A stretch of DNA of 64,000 bases, from assembly GCA_027037535.1 (NCBI GenBank), contig JALVZQ010000007.1, positions 1 through 64,000 of the forward strand. The letters are read 5' to 3'. Positions 1-7,482 of the stretch are shown piece by piece; within the stretch, counting starts at the first letter, position 1; each line of letters begins with the position of its first letter. The position numbers and the translations under genes are program-made. This DNA is from Acidilobaceae archaeon. Its GTDB lineage: Archaea > Thermoproteota > Thermoprotei_A > Sulfolobales > Acidilobaceae. Under the pieces are notes generated by a model. It had not been told where the DNA came from. It ran no database searches and worked only from the letters and a program-made list of their open reading frames with translations.

Positions 1-725
1 CGTATAGGATCGGCCTCTACTACTATTACGCGGGCACCCATGCCCCGCATCCTCATCGCAATTCCTCTGCCCACCCAGCCGTATCCTGCGACGACGACTT
101 TTCTACCAGCGATCAATATATTGGTTGCTCTAAGGATACCGTCCACCGTGCTCTGACCGGTACCATACCTGTTATCGAAGAGGAACTTTGTATATGCATC
201 GTTAACAGCTATGACAGGATACTTGAGGACTCCCTCCTTCTCCATTGCCCTGAGCCTAATTACGCCCGTAGTTGTCTCCTCTGTACCGCCCAGGATTTTC
301 TCCGCTATATCAGGCCTCTTATCGTGAAGATACGCGTGGAGATCCCCTCCATCATCCACTACTAGGTTTGGCTGCTTCGATGCCACCTCGGAGATCGCCC
401 AGAAATACTCCTCAGTACTCATACCCTTCCACGCGTAGACATGTATACCGTCCTCTACCAACGCGGCGGCAACGTCATCCTGCGTCGATAAAGGATTACT
501 CGCGGCCAAGTATACTTCTGCACCCCATGCTTTGAGGGTTCTGGCAAGGACCCCTGTCTCCTTTGTCACGTGAAGCACTAATGAGACGCGTAGGCCTTCG
601 AGAGGCTTCTTCTCCAGGTATTTTCTACGTAGTTTCATTACTACAGGCATGTTGTGTTCTGCCCATTCAAGCTGTATCCTTCCCTGGCTGGCTAGTCCAA
701 GGTCCTTTACCTTGTAATCCGCCAT
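1..725 (-). CDS. ahcY: S-adenosyl-L-homocysteine hydrolase (3' end outside window)
   Basis: Hydrolyses S-adenosylhomocysteine to adenosine and homocysteine, clearing the product of methyltransferases; it pairs metabolically with the methionine synthase genes further along the window. The visible 241 residues begin [16 protein letters not shown] and contain the family signatures [54 protein letters not shown] and the NAD-binding loop [10 protein letters not shown]. The ATG at 725 gives the usual N-terminus. About 170 C-terminal residues lie beyond the window edge. In methanogens this family can act on S-inosylhomocysteine; in Crenarchaeota the adenosyl substrate is the normal assignment. Confidence 0.95.
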   Translation of the reverse strand, partial: MADYKVKDLGLASQGRIQLEWAEHNMPVVMKLRRKYLEKKPLEGLRVSLVLHVTKETGVLARTLKAWGAEVYLAASNPLSTQDDVAAALVEDGIHVYAWKGMSTEEYFWAISEVASKQPNLVVDDGGDLHAYLHDKRPDIAEKILGGTEETTTGVIRLRAMEKEGVLKYPVIAVNDAYTKFLFDNRYGTGQSTVDGILRATNILIAGRKVVVAGYGWVGRGIAMRMRGMGARVIVVEADPI

Positions 726-873
726 CTATACTGCACCCCTCTATCAATGGTGCGATGATAATAGCGTAAATAACTCTTTATACACTTATATTTGAGATAG
801 AGTGTTCAACGCCTATGGTGGTATAGGTCATACACAGGGGCCGCTGCCCACCAGGAATACGGGTGAAGGAAAC

Positions 874-1200
874 TTGGGTAGAAGGAGGAAAAGAAGAAAG
901 ACTACGAGGAAGAAGGTCAGACTACCTTCACGATACTTCCAGTGCCCCGTATGTGGGAACATGACACTTACAATAGACTTCAAGAAGGCAAAGAACCCAC
1001 TCATGCGACTTGCAATAGCCAGATGTGGTAGCTGTGGATTATACTGTGAAATGGAGGTTCCCCAAACACTCGACCGGATAGACGTCTATAATAAGATAAG
1101 CGATCTCGCATACGAGGATAGATTAGACGAGTGTAGGAAAAAGGAGGTCTCCGACGAGGAGGTAGAAGCCGTCTTCGAGGAAGAAGAGGAGGAAGAATAG
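874..1200 (+). CDS. Elf1-like zinc-ribbon transcription elongation factor
   Basis: Small zinc ribbon of the Elf1 family, thought to associate with RNA polymerase during elongation. The protein starts with a basic tail (GRRRKRRKTTRKK), then a four-Cys ribbon, CPVCGN and CGSCGLY, about 27 residues apart, and ends in a long acidic Glu run. The TTG at 874 is preferred because GGTGAAGG lies just upstream and it gives the family's usual basic N-terminus; an in-frame GTG at 802 would add 24 unconserved residues. A TATA-like TTTATAC stands near 777. It is followed after 2 bases by the GGGP synthase gene, suggesting co-transcription. Confidence 0.8.
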   Translation: MGRRRKRRKTTRKKVRLPSRYFQCPVCGNMTLTIDFKKAKNPLMRLAIARCGSCGLYCEMEVPQTLDRIDVYNKISDLAYEDRLDECRKKEVSDEEVEAVFEEEEEEE

Positions 1201-1202
1201 CC

Positions 1203-1952
1203 TTGGGCAGGATCCTAGATAAGATACTAGCCGACTCCCAGGAGCGAAGGCTCCACTTCACACTTATCGATCCAGAGAAAGTCGGCGCACTTAAGGCAGG
1301 GGAGCTCGCCAGGCTAGCCTATGACGCTGGCACAGACGCGATCCTTGTCGGAGGCTCCATAGGCGTCTTCGAGCCCCACCTCGGGAAAATAGTCCGGGAG
1401 ATCAAGAACAATGTAGACCTCCCCGTGATCCTGTTCCCCAGCAACATCAATGGACTAACAGGAGAAGCAGACGCAGTATTATTCATGACCATGCTGAACA
1501 GCGAGGACCCATACTATATCAGCGGCGTCCAGATGCAGGCCAGCACAATAGTCCTCAGACTAGGCCTCGAACCCATACCCACCTCATATATAGTAGTAGG
1601 ATACGGGGGCACCGCAGGATATGTGGGAAGAGCAAGGCCTGTCCCCTACGACAAACCTGAGATAGCGGCAAGCTATGCGCTAGCTGGCGCAATGCTAGGC
1701 TCCAAGCTAATCTATCTCGAGGCAGGGAGCGGAGCTCCAAGACCAGTACCGCCGGAAATGGTGAGCCTGACAAGGAAACTCCTCGATAAAAGCAGGTTAG
1801 ACACTAGGATCATAGTAGGCGGAGGCGTAAGAAGCCCCCAGACAGCGGAGAGCCTTGCCAGGGCAGGCGCCCATATACTAGTTACAGGAAACCTTATCGA
1901 GGAAAACCCAATGCTATTACCCAGTATTGTCGAAGCATTCAAGAAAGCATAG
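1203..1952 (+). CDS. geranylgeranylglyceryl phosphate synthase
   Basis: Joins geranylgeranyl diphosphate to sn-glycerol-1-phosphate, the first committed ether-bond step of archaeal lipid synthesis. It is a 249-residue TIM barrel with the family motifs HFTLIDPEK near the start, ILVGGSIGV, LFPSNINGL, SYIVVGYGGTAGYVG and the phosphate-binding IIVGGGVRSPQ and GAHILVTGNLIEENP at the end. The start is TTG, 2 bases after the Elf1 stop. Length and motifs match archaeal group II enzymes. Confidence 0.95.
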   Translation: MGRILDKILADSQERRLHFTLIDPEKVGALKAGELARLAYDAGTDAILVGGSIGVFEPHLGKIVREIKNNVDLPVILFPSNINGLTGEADAVLFMTMLNSEDPYYISGVQMQASTIVLRLGLEPIPTSYIVVGYGGTAGYVGRARPVPYDKPEIAASYALAGAMLGSKLIYLEAGSGAPRPVPPEMVSLTRKLLDKSRLDTRIIVGGGVRSPQTAESLARAGAHILVTGNLIEENPMLLPSIVEAFKKA

Positions 1953-1985
1953 AGTATAATAGGGTAAGGACCCACATATTATGAG

Positions 1986-2258
1986 TTATTTTCCGCCACA
2001 CCCATCTATGTCGCCACTATACTTTCCTAGGAAAGCCTCCTCCATATCTATATCCAGCAAATTAGCAATGCTCAGAAGCCATGCCAATACATCCGCCAAC
2101 TCCTCGCGGAGACTATCCTGGTTCCCCTTGAGGAGAGCCTCAGCCAGCTCACCCACCTCCTCGACAAACCATGTAAACGTTGCATAGAGTCCCCTGGCCC
2201 GGTCACGTTCATAGTATGCCTTACGCATTGCTTCCTGAAGACATCTAAGCTCGACCAT
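1986..2258 (-). CDS. MazG-like nucleotide pyrophosphohydrolase
   Basis: All-alpha NTP pyrophosphatase family protein that probably cleaves non-canonical or excess NTPs. The signature EEVGELAEALLKG followed by EELADVLAWLLSIANLLDID supplies the ExxE and ExxD metal ligands of the MazG fold. Start chosen at ATG 2258 with GAGGGGACGAGGG just upstream (90 residues, usual for single-domain MazG). An upstream in-frame extension to 2375 would overlap the divergent Sec61-beta gene and is rejected. The last residues (DIDGCGGK) are not conserved-looking. Confidence 0.85.
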   Translation of the reverse strand: MVELRCLQEAMRKAYYERDRARGLYATFTWFVEEVGELAEALLKGNQDSLREELADVLAWLLSIANLLDIDMEEAFLGKYSGDIDGCGGK

Positions 2259-2351
2259 CCCTCGTCCCCTCATTGTATTAGGCCATTGATCTTCTCTTAA
2301 CCTTAAAATACTCTGTAAGCCAGAGAATAATGAACTGGGGGATATAGGGCC

Positions 2352-2513
2352 TTGGCTAAGAAGAGGAGAAAGCAAGGCGGACCCATGACTGCTGCAGGAC
2401 TAATATCGTTCTATGACGAGTACGAGGGAAAGATAAAGATCTCGCCGACCACGTTAATCTTACTGGCCGGACTATACGCTCTCATGGTAGTCCTAGCACA
2501 CATAATATTCTAA
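2352..2513 (+). CDS. preprotein translocase subunit Sec61-beta
   Basis: A 53-residue protein starting at TTG 2352: basic N-terminus (MAKKRRKQGGPMTAAGL), then SFYDEYEGKIKISPTTLI, then one membrane helix (LLAGLYALMVVLAHIIF). This is the standard archaeal SecBeta layout: cytosolic tail, FYDE..KI motif, single tail-anchor helix. It is the small accessory subunit of the SecYE channel. It lies divergently from the MazG-like gene. Confidence 0.93.
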   Translation: MAKKRRKQGGPMTAAGLISFYDEYEGKIKISPTTLILLAGLYALMVVLAHIIF

Positions 2514-2555
2514 GGGTTAAACCAGCTGTTTCCCCACTATCTAGATTACAATATA

Positions 2556-3014
2556 TTATCTATCCTTGCTTGTCTCGTCTCCGCTAGAGGATTCTCTTCC
2601 TTGTATTTTGTCTTGGAGGTATAGAATTTTTCGAAGAGTGTGTGTTAACCCCCCGGTTAACACCTCCCATACAATCAAAACAACCTCCTCCAAAGACGCT
2701 TCTACTACCCGATATCTTCCACCGGAATTCTCGCCGAAAATCCTACGAGCAGCATAAATATGGCTACAGCCCCCGATCCCTCTACGGGAAACCCTCCTAG
2801 CAAAACCCTCACAGCTACAATAAACCCCGTCGACAATCACATAGTCCCCGTTCTCCCCCAAATACACGAGTATCAGTGGATCACGCCACAAGAGAACAAA
2901 CCTACCACTATTAGCTGCATATTGAATCCTCTGCTCCAGCTCAGGAGGCGGTCCTTTGGAGAGTTCCTCTTCCACGTCTAGGTCTAGTATTTTCTCATCT
3001 TCTTCCCCTATCAA
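2556..3014 (-). CDS. SWIM zinc-finger protein
   Basis: About 152 residues with the SWIM signature CSCEGFARR...GGCSHIYAAR (CxC, then CxH), a zinc module for nucleic-acid or protein binding. Archaeal stand-alone SWIM proteins have been linked to RadA paralogs in recombination, but no such partner is next to this gene. TTG 3014 follows GGAGG by ten bases; a longer reading from TTG 3053 would overlap the end of rpiA by 59 bases. The gene contains palindrome copy A (2642-2663), which encodes part of VLTGGLTHTL near the C-terminus. Function of the whole protein is not established. Confidence 0.7.
   Translation of the reverse strand: MIGEEDEKILDLDVEEELSKGPPPELEQRIQYAANSGRFVLLWRDPLILVYLGENGDYVIVDGVYCSCEGFARRVSRRGIGGCSHIYAARRIFGENSGGRYRVVEASLEEVVLIVWEVLTGGLTHTLRKILYLQDKIQGRESSSGDETSKDR
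2642..2663. repeat. 22-bp palindrome, copy A (inside SWIM gene)
   Basis: GTGTTAACC-CCCC-GGTTAACAC: two perfect 9-bp arms with a four-base centre. It is the exact reverse complement of copy C at 5436-5457 and matches copy B at 4820-4841 in 20 of 22 positions. All three lie within 2.8 kb around the candidate replication origin. Confidence 0.85.
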
Positions 3015-3708
3015 ATCTAAGCATCCTCCAAGAACAGTCCCTAGACCCAACAACGACTATGTCGGTTAGCCCTAGGAATAGGCCGGTCTCAACAATCCCA
3101 GGTATCATGTGGAGCTCCACATCTAATCGTCGAGGATCCTTCATAGGACCAGTATGTAGGTCAAGGAGTATTCCTCCATTATCGGATACTGCTGGCCCAT
3201 CCTTACAACTACATGACCTATGCCTCGGGTTTAGCCCCATTGACTCCAGGACCCGATAGACGTATCCGAGGGCTCTGGGAACAACCTCTACTGGAACGGG
3301 CTTCTTTTCTCCCAGCGTCTCTACAAGCTTGGATTCGTCAACTATTATAATATTGAGCCTGCTCGAGTACGCTACTATCTTTTCTCCTAAAAGTGCTCCT
3401 CCCCTACCCTTTATCAGGTTCCCTGAAGGATCCACCTCGTCGGCTCCATCAACATAGACGTCTATCTTATCGGATACCGGAATACTATCCAATACTCTTC
3501 TAAGACCACGACTGTAGAGTTTCAGGCCTGTATCGATACTTGTAGGAACATATCCCTCAATACCCTCTGATATCTCTGATCCAGCAAGCAACGAGATAAA
3601 CCTGTCAACTGTAGATCCAGTACCAACCCCCATGACACGTATAGGCTCCTCCAACTCTGACAGAATGCTTAGAGCTCCTCTAGCAGCTGCATCCTTAGGA
3701 TCACACAT
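2995..3708 (-). CDS. rpiA: ribose-5-phosphate isomerase A
   Basis: Interconverts ribose 5-phosphate and ribulose 5-phosphate to supply nucleotide precursors. Motifs: MGVGTGSTVDRFI (phosphate loop), TSIDTGLKLYSRG, DVYVDGADEVDPSGNLIKGRGGALLGEK (catalytic Asp/Glu/Lys region) and PVEVVP. About 237 residues, normal for RpiA. ATG 3708 is preferred: GGGG lies 7 bases upstream and a TATA-like CATATAAAC at about 3733-3741 puts transcription start close by; ATG 3726 has no ribosome binding site. The 3' end approaches or overlaps the SWIM gene. Confidence 0.93.
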   Translation of the reverse strand: MCDPKDAAARGALSILSELEEPIRVMGVGTGSTVDRFISLLAGSEISEGIEGYVPTSIDTGLKLYSRGLRRVLDSIPVSDKIDVYVDGADEVDPSGNLIKGRGGALLGEKIVAYSSRLNIIIVDESKLVETLGEKKPVPVEVVPRALGYVYRVLESMGLNPRHRSCSCKDGPAVSDNGGILLDLHTGPMKDPRRLDVELHMIPGIVETGLFLGLTDIVVVGSRDCSWRMLRFDRGRR

Positions 3709-3886
3709 CGATATCCCCGCTTGCATAGGTAGTTTATATGACCCTTAATGATTGTCCCTACTAGATCACATAGAATAAACTAGACATTAAGTACAAACCG
3801 AGTGATGAACACAAGTACTTTTATAAGAACAGAGGCCTCCTAGCTCTTATACCATCGGAAATATGTCTTTGACCACATCCTCTAGT

Positions 3887-4327
3887 TTAGTTGAAGAGTT
3901 TTTTCCTAAGAGCCTCTCTGCATTCTTTAAACTTATTCATCGACTCTCTATCTCTAGTTAAGTCCTCCAGCCTAAACCCTTTAATTATGCGGATAATTTT
4001 CTCCCCACCACATACTTGTTTAAGGACGGGTAGGGCATATCTAATTACGTCCTCTGCCGCGATCTTAGCATTCTGCCTAAACCCAATAAGGTACTGATAC
4101 TCATGAAGTGTAAGCTGTATCCCTAGCATACCTAGAATATCCCATGCTCTCTCCAGGATCTTCATCGCGACATAGCTAGGATCCACTAGAAGCGTCGTAC
4201 CTCTCTCACCGGCATCAATGAATTCCTCGACCGTAGCAAGAGCCACAGCATACCTAACAATAGTCCGCTCGAGTATCTCTAACCGTTGCCCAGGAGTAAT
4301 ACCCAGGCCAACTACCGCAATACTCAT
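3887..4327 (-). CDS. origin-adjacent protein of unknown function
   Basis: A 146-residue, probably mostly helical protein (MSIAVVGLGITPGQRL...ALRKKLFN). I recognise no family. Features seen: a short hydrophobic N-terminus with GLGITPGQ, a middle rich in Ala/Val/Glu, one Cys in LKQVCGGEK, and a basic C-terminal helix. A TATA box (TTTATATAT, 4344-4352) lies about 20-25 bases before ATG 4327, so the message may be leaderless. One arm of a 22-bp inverted repeat overlaps the TATA box. The gene borders the candidate replication origin, so a role in replication is possible but only positional. Confidence 0.6.
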   Translation of the reverse strand: MSIAVVGLGITPGQRLEILERTIVRYAVALATVEEFIDAGERGTTLLVDPSYVAMKILERAWDILGMLGIQLTLHEYQYLIGFRQNAKIAAEDVIRYALPVLKQVCGGEKIIRIIKGFRLEDLTRDRESMNKFKECREALRKKLFN

Positions 4328-4346
4328 ACACCACACCCAAACATTT

Positions 4347-4453
4347 ATATATCATAGCTAACATCTATATTAGGGGTCATCCTTCATCCTCTGAACACAC
4401 TCTGACATAGATCGAACATCGCCACATAATAATAGATGTTAGCTATGATATAT
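4347..4453. repeat. 22-bp perfect inverted repeat beside the origin
   Basis: Arms at 4347-4368 and 4432-4453 are perfectly complementary over 22 bp (core TAGCTAACATCTAT and its complement), separated by 63 bp. The left arm overlaps the TATA box of the leftward gene at 3887-4327; the right arm runs into GATATATTAATA, which could act as a rightward TATA box towards the ORBs. Looks like an operator or twin promoter element. Confidence 0.7.
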
Positions 4454-4527
4454 TAATATTGTTATAAGTTACTTATATATTAAATAATAATTATTGTTAA
4501 CATATAACTAAATTATTCCTTATAGTA

Positions 4528-4550
4528 GTTCCATTGGAAACTGAGGGGTT
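4528..4550 (+). promoter_or_regulatory. origin recognition box 1
   Basis: Contains TCCATTGGAAACTGAGGGG, which fits the archaeal mini-ORB pattern (TCCA-NN-GGAAAC plus a G-run) recognised by Orc1/Cdc6. Confidence 0.8.
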
Positions 4551-4589
4551 CTTTATAAACACTACAAACTGGTAATGAAGGAGGTCCCA

Positions 4590-4612
4590 GACCCCTCTAT
4601 TTCCTATGGAAC
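4590..4612 (-). promoter_or_regulatory. origin recognition box 2 (inverted)
   Basis: On the minus strand reads TCCATAGGAAATAGAGGGG. It faces ORB1, 39 bases away, and lies at the left border of the AT-rich core. Confidence 0.78.
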
Positions 4613-4752
4613 TAGTATATCAGATCTACCTCTATAAAGACTGCAAATTATATTGTATTATTATAATTTTATTTAGATATATTTAGATATGATCATTATA
4701 CAAACCAATTATATCCAAGTGAAATGTTATACAAGAGTTCTAGTTTAAGATA

Positions 4753-4774
4753 TTGCATAGGAAACGAGGGGGTC
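4753..4774 (+). promoter_or_regulatory. origin recognition box 3
   Basis: Reads GCATAGGAAACGAGGGGG; the first half is weaker (GCAT instead of TCCAT) and one base is missing before the G-run, but GGAAACGAGGGG is typical. Confidence 0.7.
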
Positions 4775-4797
4775 CCTGGCCCCAGACGTTGGTATGT

Positions 4798-4820
4798 GTT
4801 TCCATAGGAAATGGAGGGGT
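4798..4820 (+). promoter_or_regulatory. origin recognition box 4
   Basis: Reads TCCATAGGAAATGGAGGGG. Its last base touches palindrome copy B (4820-4841), so a protein on one site could affect binding at the other. Confidence 0.78.
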
Positions 4821-4841
4821 TGTTAACCGGGGAGTTAACAC
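4820..4841. repeat. 22-bp palindrome, copy B (intergenic, abuts ORB4)
   Basis: TGTTAACC-GGGG-AGTTAACA core. It differs from copy C (5436-5457) at two of 22 positions and is the only copy outside a coding sequence. Confidence 0.8.
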
Positions 4842-4854
4842 CGTATTATAGCGA

Positions 4855-6261
4855 TCACATACAATCACTACAGAGCTCTAATGTGGCAGGAGAAGGGACT
4901 TTTATAGAAAGGACCTCGTCGACCCTCAATAATCTATGAGGGATAGGCGTAACAGGGCCAGAGCCAAGCCATGGTGGCTTAACAAGGTGCCTGAGGTTAC
5001 TAGGCGTAGGAGTAATAACAGAGGGAGCGAGTCTCCTGATACCACGTACCAATATTGGATGGGCCTCGGGATCCCGATAACCGCATCGTGGACACCGGTA
5101 TCCTTGGCCTCTACCCATGGACTTCATACGCTTACCGCATCGTGGACATCTAGGTGCGACCCGCAGAGTCTCCTCTTCGAGCTTGATTATTCTAAGTTTC
5201 TCGGCTGCAAGAGTGTATCCCTCATCTAGTCCAGGATAAGGCCTAACAGTACCCATTACTTCTATCACGTCTCCTCTTACAAGGTTTTCGGCTAGTCTTC
5301 TCATAGGCCCTGTTTCACGGTATACAGCTACAAGGATTTTCCCTAGGTCTGGATGGAGCCCTTGTAACAGTATATGGGATCCCGGTAGTTTTTCTTTGTC
5401 TAGGATGGTTATGGTTATTTTTATGTTCTTGTAGGGTGTTAACCGGGGGGTTAACACATCATAATGGACGTCAGTATGCTGATTACTCCGGTAAAGCACC
5501 CAGAAATGAGGCTCCTCGCACAGAATAGATGCATAGCATCCAAGGCCTCCTATACAGACGCCACGGAATCCTGCGAGTATAGGGTCAGGACCACTCGGGG
5601 CCGCGGCGAGTTTACCAGTTGATAGATCATAGTTATTGGATGCGCATGAAGGTATACAGGCTTCTTTTACGGGATCATGATCAACGCATCTAGGACGCCC
5701 CCAGTTCTCAGGGTATCTATACGCGATTAACTCATACGTATACGGGTCCTCCGGAGATAATGATGCAAGAGCTAGGACTGCGCCGACACGTCCACGCCCT
5801 CCCCAGAGAATAGCGCCTCTCGATATCGCGGTCTCAATTATGTACTCGCCGTATACGAGTTCGGAGACGCCTCGCAGATAGAGCCGGCGTAGGACACGGT
5901 CTCTCCAGGGAGCAGTACCCTTATATAATGCTATCCCAGGACCCTTCCCCGGCTCATTTATCCTCCCACTACTATACTCTACGGCGAGTAATCTCGCGCG
6001 CTCTAAGAGTTCCTCATAGCCGAATCCCTGGATCCATCCCCTTATGACTGTCGCGGCGTTGCCCCGTGTCTTCCATGGAACGCCCGGGGCAAGCCTTACT
6101 AGGAGGGGATAGTCTGCTAGCAGTAGTTTGTCTCGGAGCTCGTAGAGTAGGAGGCCAGTTAGATGGGTCGTGCACCCGCCTCCAGGACTGTCTATGTCGT
6201 CTAGTGCAAGTGTGAAGGGAATCCAGTCTTCTCCAGGAGGCTTGTTTTGGGGAAAGAACAC
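4855..6261 (-). CDS. tiaS: tRNA(Ile2) 2-agmatinylcytidine synthetase
   Basis: Attaches agmatine to C34 of the CAU-anticodon tRNA-Ile so that it reads AUA codons. The 468 residues follow the TiaS plan: N-terminal LALDDIDSPGGGCTTHLTG, a kinase-like middle (GNAATVIRG, GRVGAVLALASL), then an OB-fold region (VRGDVIEVMGTVRPYPG) and a C-terminal zinc ribbon, CPRCGKRM and CPRCGYRD. Palindrome copy C is embedded in the codons for DVLTPRLTP without breaking the frame. The ATG at 6261 adds about ten residues before the conserved core; no better start is apparent. Confidence 0.93.
   Translation of the reverse strand: MFFPQNKPPGEDWIPFTLALDDIDSPGGGCTTHLTGLLLYELRDKLLLADYPLLVRLAPGVPWKTRGNAATVIRGWIQGFGYEELLERARLLAVEYSSGRINEPGKGPGIALYKGTAPWRDRVLRRLYLRGVSELVYGEYIIETAISRGAILWGGRGRVGAVLALASLSPEDPYTYELIAYRYPENWGRPRCVDHDPVKEACIPSCASNNYDLSTGKLAAAPSGPDPILAGFRGVCIGGLGCYASILCEEPHFWVLYRSNQHTDVHYDVLTPRLTPYKNIKITITILDKEKLPGSHILLQGLHPDLGKILVAVYRETGPMRRLAENLVRGDVIEVMGTVRPYPGLDEGYTLAAEKLRIIKLEEETLRVAPRCPRCGKRMKSMGRGQGYRCPRCGYRDPEAHPILVRGIRRLAPSVITPTPSNLRHLVKPPWLGSGPVTPIPHRLLRVDEVLSIKVPSPATLELCSDCM
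5436..5457. repeat. 22-bp palindrome, copy C (inside tiaS)
   Basis: GTGTTAACC-GGGG-GGTTAACAC with perfect 9-bp arms. Identical to copy A in inverted orientation, although the two genes carrying them are unrelated. Confidence 0.85.
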
Positions 6262-6330
6262 GTTAGGTATCGTGGATCCCCTTCTCGGAGGATTACATGG
6301 ATAATTGGTGGGAAAGAGTGGTCAGAGGGC

Positions 6331-6573
6331 TTACTTTGTCTTATGCATTACTACGATGCTTGTCAGCGTGCTCTTAACACCGTCCATACGGCGGATATTC
6401 TCTGTTATGAGGTTCCGCAGCTTCTCCATGGTGTCTGCTTCGATGATTACTATTAGGTCGTGTATACCATATACCATGTATACCTCTTTGACCTCTGGGA
6501 TCTCGAGGACTTTCTCGAAGATTTCATTCTCCTTTCCTACATCCGTGTTTATCATGACAATTGCACGAGCCAT
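6331..6573 (-). CDS. stand-alone Lrp/AsnC ligand-binding (RAM) domain protein
   Basis: An 80-residue protein made only of the alpha/beta RAM domain (ARAIVMINTDVGKENEIFEKVLEIPEVKEVYMVYGIHDLIVIIEA...). It has no DNA-binding helix-turn-helix. Such proteins form oligomers that bind amino acids and can pair with full Lrp regulators. It is transcribed in the same direction as tiaS but its target is unknown. Confidence 0.88.
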   Translation of the reverse strand: MARAIVMINTDVGKENEIFEKVLEIPEVKEVYMVYGIHDLIVIIEADTMEKLRNLITENIRRMDGVKSTLTSIVVMHKTK

Positions 6574-6700
6574 TCCACGTTCACCGCCCGTTATAAATGG
6601 GCCATTATATTAATGATAGTATGCTGAGACTATTAAAATGTGAACCTCCACTGACTGTATCTAAACAATTATAATCACATGATACACGTGTAGAGTTAGA

Positions 6701-7378
6701 CTATATTGTTAAGTCCTCTAATAACGTGTTGAGAGCATCCCTATTATCTCGTAGAATCTTGTAGATAACCCTATCCTCGATCCACCTGTTATCGACAAGA
6801 TATTCTACGGATGACAATATTTGCTCTCCTTCTCTATCTCTGCTGAATATAATTCTTAGAGGTCTCCAATAAGTCTTCTCAACAGCTATTCTCACGTCAG
6901 GACTAGTTATCTCTAAGACGTCTACCAGATATCCTAGGGCAAGGCGCTTCTCGAGATAAGGTGTTGCCCTAGGCTTTGCCCTAGCCTTCGATCCCCCAAA
7001 GAGGTTGGAGAGAACCATCTTTATCAAGCCCTTGAAGCCTCCGACATCGAAGACAGGCTTAGGCTCCTCCTCGGCTACCTCTAGGATGTTTTTTATCGCC
7101 TGCCTCAATCTTTCAACATATTCTTCTTTGCCAAGTGGCTTAAACTTGATCGAGTTAGGATAGGGATGTGGATAGAGTCCCTGATTGCTTGGAGATACGA
7201 GTGCGAGGGCTTTAACCTCGGGTATTGCCTTGAAAAGGTATGCCTCGCCATACACATATCTGTAGCTGACCCCGGTCTCCCATATTTTCAACTGGTAATA
7301 TGGTATTGAGACTATCCTTTCTCCAGCTTGCATCTCGCAGTACCTCGAGTAGTGTGTCCCAGGATACCAGAGGTTCAA
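6701..7378 (-). CDS. conserved-looking protein of unknown function
   Basis: 225 residues from TTG 7378. No family recognised. The N-terminal half looks like a mixed alpha/beta fold (GERIVSIPYYQLKIW...YVYGEAYLFKAIPEVKALALVSP); the middle has a short hydrophobic stretch GLIKMVLSNLFGG followed by a basic segment; the C-terminus is acidic and helical. It is divergent from the peptide transporter operon, with about 100 bases between them. Methionine 16 is an alternative start. Confidence 0.6.
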   Translation of the reverse strand: MNLWYPGTHYSRYCEMQAGERIVSIPYYQLKIWETGVSYRYVYGEAYLFKAIPEVKALALVSPSNQGLYPHPYPNSIKFKPLGKEEYVERLRQAIKNILEVAEEEPKPVFDVGGFKGLIKMVLSNLFGGSKARAKPRATPYLEKRLALGYLVDVLEITSPDVRIAVEKTYWRPLRIIFSRDREGEQILSSVEYLVDNRWIEDRVIYKILRDNRDALNTLLEDLTI

Positions 7379-7482
7379 CTCATCGTATTACGTGTTCCGT
7401 ATTACATACTTTTAAGGATAAGAGGATTCTCTAAAACAGTTGGTAGTCTTCACGTGTTAAATGGTTAGGATAGGTGTAGGCG

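Larger units (their letters stand above)
4337..4854. other. candidate chromosomal replication origin (oriC)
   Basis: A 518-bp gene-free, strongly AT-rich region. It holds four copies of an element matching the archaeal origin recognition box (TCCA-NN-GGAAA-N3-GAGGGG), at 4528-4550 (+), 4590-4612 (-), 4753-4774 (+) and 4798-4820 (+). The stretch between the second and third boxes (about 4613-4750) is rich in A/T with a tandem ATTTAGATAT repeat and could be the unwinding element; a second AT-rich stretch lies at 4440-4526. Mixed ORB polarity around an AT-rich core is the known plan of crenarchaeal origins. Orc1/Cdc6 is encoded 22 kb away rather than next door. Confidence 0.8.

Noticed and set aside
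1986-2375. Longer MazG-like reading frame
   Set aside because: The N-terminal extension overlaps the Sec61-beta start and is unconserved; ATG 2258 has a good ribosome binding site.
4528-4820. ORB-like repeats considered as a CRISPR array
   Set aside because: Spacing is irregular (about 40, 140 and 24 bases between units), orientation is mixed, and the motif fits the origin recognition box.
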